DNA of 64,000 bases from Novipirellula aureliae (GCF_007860185.1 NZ_SJPY01000005.1:1-64000); one strand, 5' to 3'; numbered from the stretch's first letter, positions 1 to 7,625 are shown. The notes: generated by a model from the sequence alone, not told the origin. A program made the numbers and translations.

Positions 1-927
1 TCGTTCAATCAGTGTCGTCGCTGGCGAAGACGGCTTGAACTAGCCAATGCAAGGAACTGGAAGGCCGCAGCGAACGATTCCGCCGACAGGCTGGGTGGGG
101 CACTCGACATTCTGCGAATGCGGTCGACTCACGCCATCGACAATTTGACTCGCCAGACCAAGCCGCATCTCGAACCGACGGAAACGTCCGTCTATCGGGA
201 CATCGAAGGGCTCCGCGGCGAGTTTGAACACGTGACGATCGATCGTGCAAACCAGCGAATTACGGTTCGGACATCAAGTATCTCACTGGAGTACGTTGAA
301 CTGGGAAGTTTCGAGATTTTCTTGAACTGGAAATTTATCAAAGAGACGTCGCCCTACGACGTGCTCGCAGTGGAACCGAACTACCCATCATCCAACCACA
401 GCGTTACCCATCCTCACGTGCAAGGCGAATCGCTTTGTGAAGGGGAAGGTTCCGACGCGATCCGGCGTGCCCTCGATGAGGGCCGCATCTATGACTTCTT
501 CTGCATCGTCGATCACGTGCTTCGGAATTACAACCCCGATTCGGCCTACGTGCAAATCGAAGATTGGAACGGAGTCAGTTGCAAAGCATGCGGCGACAAC
601 GTCGACCAAGACGAAGTCGTTGGCTGCTGTAAATGTGAAACTGTACTTTGCCTGGATTGCAGCACATCGTGCGATTCGTGCGGCGACCGGTTTTGCAGTG
701 AGTGCATCTCGTCCTGTGATTGCTGTGGCGATGATGTCTGTCAAATGTGCCTGAAGTCGTGCAACGACTGCGGCGATTCTTTCTGTAACACCTGTCTCTT
801 TGAAGGAACCTGTGATGATTGCATCAGCAAACAAAACGAAGCGAGCGAAGAAGAAAGCCGCAACACCGTACAAACGGTCGCTGCGGTTCACGCCATATGC
901 GATGGCAAAGCTACTGTACCTGCGTGA
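1..927 (+). CDS. E2 (UBC)-like protein fused to a tandem Cys-only zinc array, 5' partial
   Basis: The frame is open from base 1, so the N-terminus lies outside the window; the first internal ATG is at 118. Counting from that ATG, residues about 25-150 resemble an E2 fold: a helix, then beta strands, a YP (89-90), HPH (98-100) and a candidate catalytic Cys107 in GESLCEG, followed by helices. Residues about 155-240 carry repeated CxxCGDxxCxxC units with no histidines, which suggests zinc binding of RING-like or treble-clef type. E2 and RING proteins act together in ubiquitin ligation, and the JAB and E1 genes immediately downstream support such a role here. The E2 call is by motif only. The 3' end overlaps the JAB gene by 113 bases. 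The ubiquitin-like substrate gene is not visible and may lie upstream of the window. Confidence 0.7.
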   Translation, partial: SFNQCRRWRRRLELANARNWKAAANDSADRLGGALDILRMRSTHAIDNLTRQTKPHLEPTETSVYRDIEGLRGEFEHVTIDRANQRITVRTSSISLEYVELGSFEIFLNWKFIKETSPYDVLAVEPNYPSSNHSVTHPHVQGESLCEGEGSDAIRRALDEGRIYDFFCIVDHVLRNYNPDSAYVQIEDWNGVSCKACGDNVDQDEVVGCCKCETVLCLDCSTSCDSCGDRFCSECISSCDCCGDDVCQMCLKSCNDCGDSFCNTCLFEGTCDDCISKQNEASEEESRNTVQTVAAVHAICDGKATVPA

Positions 928-1486
928 CGTCGGCCCCAGCGAAGTCGGGGGGTTCGGCATCTCCAGCGCTGACGATCTGCTACTCGTCGAAGACATCCAA
1001 CTTGTTGAACAAGTCTGTTCGGTCGTCTCGGTCGAATTTGACGACGACAGTGTCGCGGACTTCTTCGACCAACAGGTCGACATGGGACGACAACCGGAGC
1101 AATTCGCCAGAATCTGGATTCACACGCACCCGGGCGCTTCGCCGTCCCCAAGCGGCACGGATGAGGAAACGTTCGAGCGTTGTTTCGGAGGCGTAAATTG
1201 GGCGGTGATGCACATCATCGCTGTAGAAGGCAACACCTACACGCGAGCACGTTTCAACGTCGGCCCCGGCACCGAACGACGCCTGCGGTCTCGTGTCGAG
1301 TTCGACTTCGAGTTCCCCGCAGCCGATCACGAAGCGTGGTTTATCGAATACTGTGACAACGTGACCGTCGACGATCCGTTTACGTCGCGTCGTCCGTTTG
1401 CCGAGTCTTACGACTCGGACTGGTGGGAGCAAGCTCCTTCAGCAGCGGATCGGTGGAGCGACAGTCTTTTGGAGGCAGTCAGTTGA
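815..1486 (+). CDS. JAB/MPN (JAMM) metalloprotease, putative deubiquitinase-like
   Basis: A 223-residue JAB-domain protein. It shows the complete JAMM signature: E43 (EVGGFG), then H103-x-H105-x7-S113-x2-D116 in the stretch [16 protein letters not shown]. These are the zinc ligands and catalytic residues used to cleave isopeptide bonds or to process ubiquitin-like precursors. The ATG at 815 is preferred over the upstream TTG at 800 because AAGGA lies about eight bases upstream. It overlaps the E2-like gene by 113 bases and the E1 gene by four bases, so the three are probably translated together. Inferred role: maturing or removing the ubiquitin-like modifier handled by its neighbours. Confidence 0.9.
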   Translation: MIASANKTKRAKKKAATPYKRSLRFTPYAMAKLLYLRDVGPSEVGGFGISSADDLLLVEDIQLVEQVCSVVSVEFDDDSVADFFDQQVDMGRQPEQFARIWIHTHPGASPSPSGTDEETFERCFGGVNWAVMHIIAVEGNTYTRARFNVGPGTERRLRSRVEFDFEFPAADHEAWFIEYCDNVTVDDPFTSRRPFAESYDSDWWEQAPSAADRWSDSLLEAVS

Positions 1487-2148
1487 ACGCGGCTCAGAAT
1501 CGTTTTGAACGTCAAAGCCAACTGGTCCCCATGAACCGGTTGGCGGATGTCACCGCAACGGTGATCGGCGTCGGCGCGATCGGTCGACAAGTTGCGTTGC
1601 AACTCGCGTCAATCGGAACGCCGCGAATCCAATTGATCGACTTCGATCGCGTTGATTTGTCCAACACGACAACGCAGGGCTACCGAAAGCACGAGGTTGG
1701 ATGGACGAAGCCGTTTGCCGCGTCACAAGCCATCAACGAAATCGACCCCACCATCGAAGCCACCCGGCTCGAAGATCGTTTTCGTCCGCGCCAAGAGATC
1801 GGCAACGCGGTGTTCTGTTGCGTCGACTCGATCGTGGCGCGAACAGCGATTTGGCGTTCGATTCGATCGCGTGTTGGTTTTTGGACCGATGGTCGGATGC
1901 TAGGCGAAGTGCTGCGAGTGCTATCCGTCACGGACAGCGATGCCGAAGCCCACTACGCTTCAACACTCTTCGCCACGTCCGAAGCCCAGCAAGGAACTTG
2001 CACATCGCGAAGCACGATCTATGCCGCAAGCATCGCAGCGGGGATCATGATCCATCAGTTCACACGCTGGCTCCGCGACATCCCAACCGACGCCGACACC
2101 AGCGTAAACCTGCTATCAGGCGAATGGACCGTCCACGACGCTTCCTAA
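1483..2148 (+). CDS. ThiF/E1-like adenylating enzyme
   Basis: A 222-residue Rossmann-type E1 domain. Visible features are the nucleotide loop GVGAIG (29-34), acidic residue D55 after the second strand ([11 protein letters not shown]), N61, basic residues R69 and K76, and a candidate catalytic C173 in QGTCTSRS. ThiF/E1 proteins adenylate the C-terminal glycine of a ubiquitin-like protein and may pass it to a cysteine. The TTG at 1483 is chosen: GGAGG lies at 1471-1475 and TTGA overlaps the stop of the JAB gene. A GTG at 1423 would force a long overlap. The protein is a minimal single E1 domain lacking the extra domains of eukaryotic E1. Confidence 0.88.
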   Translation: MNAAQNRFERQSQLVPMNRLADVTATVIGVGAIGRQVALQLASIGTPRIQLIDFDRVDLSNTTTQGYRKHEVGWTKPFAASQAINEIDPTIEATRLEDRFRPRQEIGNAVFCCVDSIVARTAIWRSIRSRVGFWTDGRMLGEVLRVLSVTDSDAEAHYASTLFATSEAQQGTCTSRSTIYAASIAAGIMIHQFTRWLRDIPTDADTSVNLLSGEWTVHDAS

Positions 2149-2215
2149 TGAAACGAGCAGGGCACAAGCTTTCACCAAGGCACTCAGCCCCAACTCGTTC
2201 TCGTACGGAGGTCGA

Positions 2216-2359
2216 ATGGAGGGACTAGCAGGTTGGTTCATCATCGGCTTCGTCGGATGGTGGTTTTACAAAACCGGCAAACGCACCGGCAGCCGCAAGG
2301 GCTACGGCTACAACGTCGGACGCAGCCGAAGCAGACGCGATCACCACCGACGCCGCTGA
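2216..2359 (+). CDS. 47-residue membrane peptide with basic tail
   Basis: A small ORF with GGAGG at 2207-2211 just before the ATG. It encodes one hydrophobic helix (LAGWFIIGFVGWWFY) followed by a strongly basic Gly/Arg/His-rich tail ending HHRRR. It is the last gene before the terminator at 2365, so it probably belongs to the E2/JAB/E1 transcript. It does not end in a Gly-Gly motif, so it is not an obvious ubiquitin-like modifier. No family recognised; a membrane anchor or substrate for the conjugation enzymes is speculation. Confidence 0.6.
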   Translation: MEGLAGWFIIGFVGWWFYKTGKRTGSRKGYGYNVGRSRSRRDHHRRR

Positions 2360-2364
2360 CCACC

Positions 2365-2411
2365 GGAACGTCGTGGCCGCCCTTCGGGGCGGTCGCGGCG
2401 TTCCTTTTTTT
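2365..2411 (+). terminator. Rho-independent terminator of the E2/JAB/E1 cassette
   Basis: An 18-base stem (GGAACGTCGTGGCCGCCC pairing with GGGCGGTCGCGGCGTTCC, with a few G-T pairs) closes on a TTCG tetraloop and is followed directly by a run of T. It lies six bases after the stop of the 47-residue ORF and ends the plus-strand cassette. Confidence 0.92.
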
Positions 2412-2456
2412 GCTACCAGAGAATCGCATGTCCAATCAGTCCTTAGCTCAAGCCTT

Positions 2457-2822
2457 TCAACTCGTTTCCAAATTCTCGGCAGCTAACGCGACAAGATCGA
2501 CATTGCGAGCCAGAAAGGTAAACGGGCGATCGCGTACAGGATCGTACGCTTCAAAGACGGCTCGCATCGCCTGATCGAGCATGGCTTTTACAAAACGCAG
2601 CCCGAGGTGGTCGGAGATCACCAAGAGTTCCGTCTCACCAAGCCCGCCCGATGTGTTCGAGTTCTTTGCAAGGGAATAGAGGTGCCCTTCGTGATACATC
2701 GTAAACCAATCGTCCCCGAGCGAACGTCGCGTTTCCTTGACGTCCGTCGGTGCGATCTTCGACTTCAGTACCGTCAACGACCCGCCGGCAATCTCGATTG
2801 AAAATCCGTTCAGTTGCAGCAT
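2457..2822 (-). CDS. hypothetical protein, 121 aa
   Basis: A soluble, slightly acidic protein of unrecognised family, with a beta-rich N-terminal half and a helical C-terminal half. It is the last of three small minus-strand ORFs (3354-2457) that converge on the cassette terminator. Codon use resembles that of neighbours and the overlapping plus-strand frame (2737-3546) looks artefactual, which supports this strand. Function unknown. It could be an accessory of the E2/JAB/E1 cassette, but only proximity suggests that. Confidence 0.55.
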   Translation of the reverse strand: MLQLNGFSIEIAGGSLTVLKSKIAPTDVKETRRSLGDDWFTMYHEGHLYSLAKNSNTSGGLGETELLVISDHLGLRFVKAMLDQAMRAVFEAYDPVRDRPFTFLARNVDLVALAAENLETS

Positions 2823-2862
2823 CAGTATCTCGTGTAATTTTGACCTCGGTTGCGGCGCTCAG

Positions 2863-3189
2863 TTATTTAGTCAACTTCGCGACCGCTTCGATCGCTTTTT
2901 CGAGTTCTGGGACCAGCGATTCTTTCGATTTAACAATCGCTTCGCGCAACGCTCCGATGTGCGGAACGGCGTCGATGCGTTCTTCGATGCTGCAGTCGAC
3001 CAGTGGCTTCCAGTAAATCGACTCGCCGGGCCAGCTGTAGTGCTCGTGATCTTTCGCATAACAAAGCCGCCAACCACCCTTAAGCTTGACCATGCCGACG
3101 TACCAGTTGATCTCACCAATGCAATTGCGTTGATCATCTTCCATTCCTTCGGAACGGTAGGCGTGCATGGCGTCGCAAGCCAGCCGCAT
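2863..3189 (-). CDS. hypothetical protein, 108 aa
   Basis: Middle gene of the small minus-strand trio. The N-terminal two thirds contain aromatic and charged strands (GEINWYVGMVKLKGGWRL, HYSWPGESIYWKPL). The C-terminal third is a predicted amphipathic helix. The start lies nine bases after the stop of the preceding ORF with a weak AGGA upstream. No family recognised. Confidence 0.55.
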   Translation of the reverse strand: MRLACDAMHAYRSEGMEDDQRNCIGEINWYVGMVKLKGGWRLCYAKDHEHYSWPGESIYWKPLVDCSIEERIDAVPHIGALREAIVKSKESLVPELEKAIEAVAKLTK

Positions 3190-3198
3190 TGCTTTGAA

Positions 3199-3354
3199 CT
3201 AATTTTCCTGATCCTCAATCACCGCTTTCAACTGCTCCAACCGGGCAGTCAGGGCTTCATTAAGTTCTTCGTTGCGCTCATCAATGGTCATTTCAGGTTT
3301 CTCCGGCATTTGGAAGGCTCCGACATAGAAGCCGTTGATGCGATTAAATGGCAT
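3199..3354 (-). CDS. hypothetical protein, about 51 aa
   Basis: A short ORF; the ATG at 3354 (MPFNRINGFYVG) is preferred over one at 3414 because the extra N-terminus is Arg/Pro-rich and looks non-coding. The C-terminal half is a charged helix (DERNEELNEALTARLEQL), possibly a coiled coil. It is the first gene of the trio reading toward the E2/JAB/E1 terminator. The 3415-3632 interval upstream shows no convincing gene. Confidence 0.4.
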   Translation of the reverse strand: MPFNRINGFYVGAFQMPEKPEMTIDERNEELNEALTARLEQLKAVIEDQEN

Positions 3355-3632
3355 GAGACATCTCCGACGCCTGCAATTGAACGCGGGCGCAGAAAGTGTC
3401 GGCCTTGGGGACACAAGAGAACCGTTCCCTCGTCGCCATCAGGCAAACTCGTAATCAAACGAACTGCATACGGGCTATCGACCCGGCGAGCAGAAAAACC
3501 GCCATCACAGCGGCGTGGGGATGGCGTCAACCAACGTCCACATTGAAAGATTCACGCATGCTGATAACTTCGTCAATCCCCTTTCTCTAAGTTTTTTTCC
3601 GTCGGAAAACAATGATTGGTTCATGGTCATGG

Positions 3633-3881
3633 CTACCGCGAAGCCTCATCAAACAATTCGGCGACTTCATCGGCCGTCGTCCAGTACAACTCTTTGCCCG
3701 GCGATCCTTCAACCCGACCGCCTCGTTTTTTTAGTACTTTGTGGATCTTGCCTTCGATTGCTCGGCCGTTGTCGCATCGGCCGATGAATTGAATGTGGGC
3801 GTCGTGTGCGATCGCCGATGGGAACTGCGATGCAACACGATGCACGGTTCCATCGAGACCGCTCGTGTAGTCAAATTTCAT
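3633..3881 (-). CDS. hypothetical protein, 82 aa
   Basis: A small soluble ORF next to the insertion sequence. Its C-terminal half (GKIHKVLKKRGGRVEGSP, then an acidic helix ending ELFDEASR) vaguely recalls the tail of GIY-YIG/T5orf172 proteins, but no catalytic motif is visible. The longer frame to 3989 reads into the insertion sequence and is not likely used. ATG at 3881 is the most plausible start, although no strong ribosome site is seen. Confidence 0.4.
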   Translation of the reverse strand: MKFDYTSGLDGTVHRVASQFPSAIAHDAHIQFIGRCDNGRAIEGKIHKVLKKRGGRVEGSPGKELYWTTADEVAELFDEASR

Positions 3882-3934
3882 TAGGTACCAGCGAAGCCCG
3901 CCAACGACTGCCTCACCGACGGCACTGCGATACG

Positions 3935-3981
3935 TATACCGTCGCGTGAGTTGATCACTTCGTGCTGCCGGGTGTCTACCT
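3935..3981 (+). pseudogene. DoxX-family gene remnant, 5' piece, interrupted by IS
   Basis: Translating 3935-3981 gives YTVA, a TGA stop, then VDHFVLPGVYL, which fits the start of a DoxX-family membrane protein (consensus like AGxxHFxxPxxYL). It joins in frame, across the insertion sequence and one copy of its 9-base target duplication, to the piece starting at 5678. The stop codon shows the gene was decayed or truncated as well as interrupted. No plausible start upstream was found. Confidence 0.55.
3973..3981. repeat. 9-bp target site duplication (left copy)
   Basis: TGTCTACCT directly precedes the left inverted repeat and recurs at 5678-5686 directly after the right inverted repeat. This is the expected footprint of transposition. 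Confidence 0.9.
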
Positions 3982-4005
3982 GAGCGCACCTCGCGGTTTG
4001 CGTGA

Positions 4006-5280
4006 TCATGCGGACACTCGGTAGGCCCGGAACCCGTCGGTGTTGGCTATTGCTTGCTGCCAATGAGCATTCATTGGCTCGCTGTCGCTTAGGTAGTCGC
4101 CACGTAGTTGCAGCACCGCTTCGCCACCCTCGCTGGACCAAAACTTCTCAGTCCCTTTGACTCGGCGACTGACTTGCTTGACCGTCGACTCCATGATCGA
4201 ACTGGTCAACGGATAGCCATTGCGACGGTAGAGGGGATAGTTCATCCGACCGCGATGATTGCTGTAGTAGACGTGGGATCGTCGAACGATTTCCTTGGGA
4301 TCACTCTCGCTTGCACCCGACGGTGGAACGCCCAGTTCTTGTTGATGCTCGGCAAGAGAAGCGATCACGCGGTCGACCTCACCTCGCCAAATCCATGTCG
4401 CGAACTGTTGGTAGCACTGCCAAGCCGATTCTCGATCGCTGTGAATCGCGCGAGCTGCTGCGAGCGAATACGAAAGGGCGTGCATGATGTCCAGCACGCT
4501 GGTGTAGTCGGAAAACCAGGAAGTCTGAAGCTCTTCAATCGCCGACGAACCGTCCGAGACAAATACCTTGTGCGTTGCTTTGCCGAAGCCGCGGTACCAG
4601 GCCTGGCTTGCCACTTGGGAACCGAACTCTTTCCAGTTACGACTGCTGGCGACAATCTCTTTGGAGAGCATTTCGCCACGCTCCCAAGGCAGCTCCTGCT
4701 CCCTATTGGCTTCTTTGGGAAGAATCGAATTATCGCCCGGAACTTGCCCGATTTCCGCGAGTTTCTTCGCAATGCTGACGTCTTTCAAAAAGTCCGGCAG
4801 AGCCGATTGAGGATCATTACCGTAGCTTGCAGCGGTCATCGAAAGCAAGCATGCGATACGGCTTTCACGCCAGAAGCTTCCCGAATCGGGCTTCGCCTCG
4901 CCGCGATCAAAACGCTGATACCGACCGCCATCGCACATCACCACTGCGATCGGTGGAACCTCTTGATCGGCTGGTCCACCGCGCAGTTGTTCGGGGATGG
5001 GTTTGTCTAAAAACGCTTGTTCAAGAAGACGCATCAGTGCGAGCCGATCTCTCCCGTTGCGCGTCGTCGCTCGGCGGACGCGTTCGGTTTTGATCTCCAA
5101 GTCGGCCAAATTCTGAAGGTCTTTGCGTGCCTGTTGGAAACTGGTCGAGTTGCCCCCGGCGTAGACCATTTTTCGTTCCACGCGTGGGCTGACAGTGGCT
5201 TCGACGCGGAGTCCCAGTTCAGCGGGCTGGGGGAAAAAAAGACCGGCGACATCGCCGGCAATAGTAGCCTTCAGTAACAA
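4006..5280 (-). CDS. ISKra4-like transposase, catalytic part (downstream frame)
   Basis: 424 codons in the downstream frame. It contains the DDE-type blocks of ISKra4 transposases: VMCDGGRYQRFD, VFVSDGSSAIEEL with W and a following VLDIMHALSY, and NGYPLTSSIMESTVKQVSRR with the acidic residue near the C-terminus. The true N-terminus is encoded by the upstream frame (5578-5219). The two are offset by one base at a run of seven T followed by five C on the coding strand (5230-5242). A +1 ribosomal shift or loss of one T during transcription would fuse them into about 530 residues. The stop is 24 bp from the left end of the element. Confidence 0.85.
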   Translation of the reverse strand: MLLKATIAGDVAGLFFPQPAELGLRVEATVSPRVERKMVYAGGNSTSFQQARKDLQNLADLEIKTERVRRATTRNGRDRLALMRLLEQAFLDKPIPEQLRGGPADQEVPPIAVVMCDGGRYQRFDRGEAKPDSGSFWRESRIACLLSMTAASYGNDPQSALPDFLKDVSIAKKLAEIGQVPGDNSILPKEANREQELPWERGEMLSKEIVASSRNWKEFGSQVASQAWYRGFGKATHKVFVSDGSSAIEELQTSWFSDYTSVLDIMHALSYSLAAARAIHSDRESAWQCYQQFATWIWRGEVDRVIASLAEHQQELGVPPSGASESDPKEIVRRSHVYYSNHRGRMNYPLYRRNGYPLTSSIMESTVKQVSRRVKGTEKFWSSEGGEAVLQLRGDYLSDSEPMNAHWQQAIANTDGFRAYRVSA

Positions 5281-5578
5281 AATCGACCTCTCCTCGATCG
5301 GTCAGCAGGACGACCGGTTCGTCGTCATCATCGGGCTCGCGTTTCTTGGGTACCGCTCCACACTCGGGGCAGCGGCACTGAGCTGGCTTGTCGGGAGCAT
5401 CCTCGGCGGCCTCATTGATCGCCAGGGAAGTGATCAAATCGCCAATCTCGATGGCCTCGTCTTCGATCTCGGCGAAGGTCTTGGATTTCCCATCAGCCTT
5501 GAACCGTCCGCCCGTGATTTTCCTAAATTCACGAGCCAGTTCCAAGGCCCGTTTGCGATCTTCATTCGAAAGTGCCAT
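5219..5578 (-). CDS. ISKra4-like transposase, N-terminal part (upstream frame)
   Basis: 119 codons starting at ATG 5578 with AAGGAG a few bases upstream. The N-terminus is a charged helix. It is followed by two CxxC-type pairs (CRCPECG near residue 68 and YYCRRCRRS near 104) likely to bind zinc and DNA ends. The frame stops just after the T7-C5 run where the catalytic frame begins. It is either the first half of a programmed frameshift product or a one-base inactivating indel; both frames are otherwise intact, which favours programmed shifting or a very recent lesion. Confidence 0.8.
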   Translation of the reverse strand: MALSNEDRKRALELAREFRKITGGRFKADGKSKTFAEIEDEAIEIGDLITSLAINEAAEDAPDKPAQCRCPECGAVPKKREPDDDDEPVVLLTDRGEVDFVTEGYYCRRCRRSFFPPAR

Positions 5579-5658
5579 CCCAGCTCTCCTTGCTAGCCTG
5601 AATTAAACCTGCCAGCTGGGATTCTGACCACTTTCAAATTAAAACGCCATGCCATTTA

Positions 5659-5686
5659 CAAACCACGAGGTGCGCTCTGTCTACCT
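5659..5686. repeat. Right inverted repeat and target duplication of the IS
   Basis: CAAACCACGAGGTGCGCTC (5659-5677) is the reverse complement of the left end with one mismatch. TGTCTACCT (5678-5686) repeats the left flank 3973-3981. Confidence 0.9.
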
Positions 5687-5878
5687 GAAAATCATGTCTT
5701 CCTATTTACCTTGGCCACTAGCTTTGTTTACGTTTCGGGACTCTTTGAAGTCCTCGGCGGCATTGGCGTTGCGGTCCCGTCTTTGCGGCGAGTAGCGGGA
5801 TGGGGGTTGACCGACGTGTTTCCAGCGAACATTCACATGTCGGTACACTCAGATTCACTTGCGGGTATTCCCTACTGA
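5678..5878 (+). pseudogene. DoxX-family gene remnant, 3' piece
   Basis: Translation starts VYLKIMSSYLPWPLAL in one frame. It then continues after a one-base shift near 5720 as FVYVSGLFEVLGGIGVAVP, RRVAGWGLTDVF and PANIHMSV, before a stop at about 5877. These match the DoxX-type consensus PxYLPWPLALVYxSGxxExLGGxGLLxP and FPANIxM. The gene carries a stop codon, a frameshift and the insertion sequence, so it is dead. Confidence 0.75.
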
Positions 5879-5944
5879 ACGTTGGCAGCTCGACTGCTCA
5901 TTGCCCTCAGCCGATGTTAGAATCACAACGGACTATTCATACAT

Positions 5945-7510
5945 GTGCGAAGGGAAACAAAATTGACCGCCACTGAGAAAACAATTCGGGAGAAACTAGC
6001 TGCCAATCTTGAGATGATTGAGCCAGGGCTGTCTTTGATTGAACAAGAGTATCACCTTCCGAACGTTTGGGGCGGAAAAGGATTCGTCGACATTCTCGCA
6101 AGAGATGCTTCGGACATGCTCGTCATCATTGAGCTCAAAAGAAGCAACAATTCTGCGCGGCAGGCGATCCACGAAATTTTCAAATATGCTGCGCTTTGTC
6201 GAGCCCAAATGGGAGTGCCGGATCACAAGGTACGATGCCTTGTGATTTCTACGGAATGGCACGAGCTATTGGTTCCATTTGCTGAGTCTCGCGCAAGGGC
6301 GGACATGCAAATGAGCGGATATGAGTTGGTGGTCGATTCTTCAGGGAATCCGACCGTCGTTGCCGAGGTTGTCGTACCAGAACTTACTGGGGCACTGGAC
6401 CTATTTCGGACCCATAGCAACTTCCTTTTTGCGGACAAAGATGACCGCGATGCGGCTTCCCAGCGGGTGATCGAAGCGGCCAAAGAAAACGGTGCTAGTG
6501 GATTCATCACAGTATTGCTTGAGTACGAAGGACACCATCCTGCCGTCATACATCGTTTCAGCGTTTACCTAGTACCGACGGCGATTGCACCCAATTTGAG
6601 AAAGCCGCTTGAGCATTTCGTAATGGAGGAAAACGAAGATGCCGAGGAGGGATTCGATCTTCAGTTTGCGATGCAGGAAGAGCTACTTGGTCGCGTGTCG
6701 GGCACACTTGGAGCAATTGCAGACGAGTTCTGTATCGGTAGCCCCGAACATTTCTCTGCAATGCTGCATCAGGGATGGAAACCCAAAAAAACACTGAGAG
6801 AGGGACAACTTGCATCGTCGGATTTTTACTCCGATGAACAAATCGTGCAAATGATTCACGGAATGGAAGGCGCAAACGCGTTGCAGTTCATGCGAGTTTT
6901 CAAGTCGTCGAATCAACTTGATTTCGACGATGCTGTTAAGTCCTCGCAACGCGCGTTGCTTGGAAACGAGAATTGGACGCTGGCGTGCGATGTTTTGTTT
7001 AGCAGGGGCAAGCTTGAGACTACTTCCGTTTTCGCGGACATCTACAACTGCCTTTGTCTTCCAGAGACACTCTATGCGATTGCGAAGAATGGCGACTTTG
7101 GCTATTCGCCCAAGTTGCAAATTGTCGTCAATCAAAGCGATGGAAAGTCCTCAGAGGCTTTTTCGGGATTCGTTGCTTGGGACGGAGACACCTGTCCTGA
7201 GTCACCAGACGTATTCTTCCAATCGCTTTCGGGTGGTCTGGAGAATTTCTACATGCAAAAGCAAGTCGGAGCAGCTTGGCAACTCGACGAGAAAGCGATG
7301 CACCTTCATGGGTTGACGTATGGTTTGGTTCGCCTTGCGATTCGGGACGGGGCGATCGCAAGTGGAAGTATTTCGTATGATGGAGGAGAGACATGGCGAG
7401 ATACCGAGCCTGGTATCCATGCTTGCAACCTCAATGATTTCGTTGAGCGAAACGCGAAATACGTAGATGCGTTCACCAACTACATTGACGGCTACGTCGG
7501 CAGATTTTAA
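5945..7510 (+). CDS. NucS/DUF91-like endonuclease domain protein
   Basis: 521 codons from GTG 5945. A TTG at 5963 preceded by AAGGGA is an equally good start and gives 515 residues. Residues about 40-70 contain a PD-(D/E)XK nuclease core: GGKGFVDILARD, then MLVIIELKR, the D and ExK residues of the NucS C-terminal (DUF91) family. The remaining 400 residues are unrecognised and contain no obvious helicase or methylase motif. The role is probably DNA cleavage, perhaps in defence, given the neighbouring three-Cys-motif pair and restriction relic. The gene stands alone, with the dead DoxX gene upstream. Confidence 0.65.
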   Translation: MRRETKLTATEKTIREKLAANLEMIEPGLSLIEQEYHLPNVWGGKGFVDILARDASDMLVIIELKRSNNSARQAIHEIFKYAALCRAQMGVPDHKVRCLVISTEWHELLVPFAESRARADMQMSGYELVVDSSGNPTVVAEVVVPELTGALDLFRTHSNFLFADKDDRDAASQRVIEAAKENGASGFITVLLEYEGHHPAVIHRFSVYLVPTAIAPNLRKPLEHFVMEENEDAEEGFDLQFAMQEELLGRVSGTLGAIADEFCIGSPEHFSAMLHQGWKPKKTLREGQLASSDFYSDEQIVQMIHGMEGANALQFMRVFKSSNQLDFDDAVKSSQRALLGNENWTLACDVLFSRGKLETTSVFADIYNCLCLPETLYAIAKNGDFGYSPKLQIVVNQSDGKSSEAFSGFVAWDGDTCPESPDVFFQSLSGGLENFYMQKQVGAAWQLDEKAMHLHGLTYGLVRLAIRDGAIASGSISYDGGETWRDTEPGIHACNLNDFVERNAKYVDAFTNYIDGYVGRF

Positions 7511-7625
7511 GAGTACAATCTGCTGAACAGCCCAGCCTGTTTTCACACCTTGGAACAGTTTAGCTTCACGGTGATGCGGTTCGACAAACCCCAATCAGCT
7601 GGAAATCGCCAAGATCGTAACCGGA

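Larger units (their letters stand above)
3982..5677 (-). mobile_element. ISKra4-like insertion sequence, 1696 bp
   Basis: The element is bounded by 19-bp terminal inverted repeats with one mismatch: left GAGCGCACCTCGCGGTTTG (3982-4000) and right CAAACCACGAGGTGCGCTC (5659-5677). It is flanked by a 9-bp duplication TGTCTACCT. It carries one transposase in two overlapping frames on the minus strand. It sits inside a DoxX-family remnant. Size, ends and transposase motifs fit the ISKra4 family; subgroup placement is uncertain. Confidence 0.9.

Noticed and set aside
388-1083. 231-codon minus-strand frame opposite the E2 and JAB genes
   Set aside because: Low-complexity Ala/Arg/Val shadow of two genes that show real catalytic motifs on the plus strand.
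2216-2359. 47-residue peptide as the ubiquitin-like modifier of the cassette
   Set aside because: It is a membrane helix with a basic tail, has no beta-grasp length and no C-terminal glycines.
2737-3546. 269-codon plus-strand frame over the small minus-strand trio
   Set aside because: Phe/Arg-rich composition and no family; typical antisense shadow. The minus-strand ORFs have tight spacing and better composition.
4108-5010. 300-codon plus-strand frame inside the insertion sequence
   Set aside because: Antisense shadow of the transposase, which has clear DDE-type motifs.
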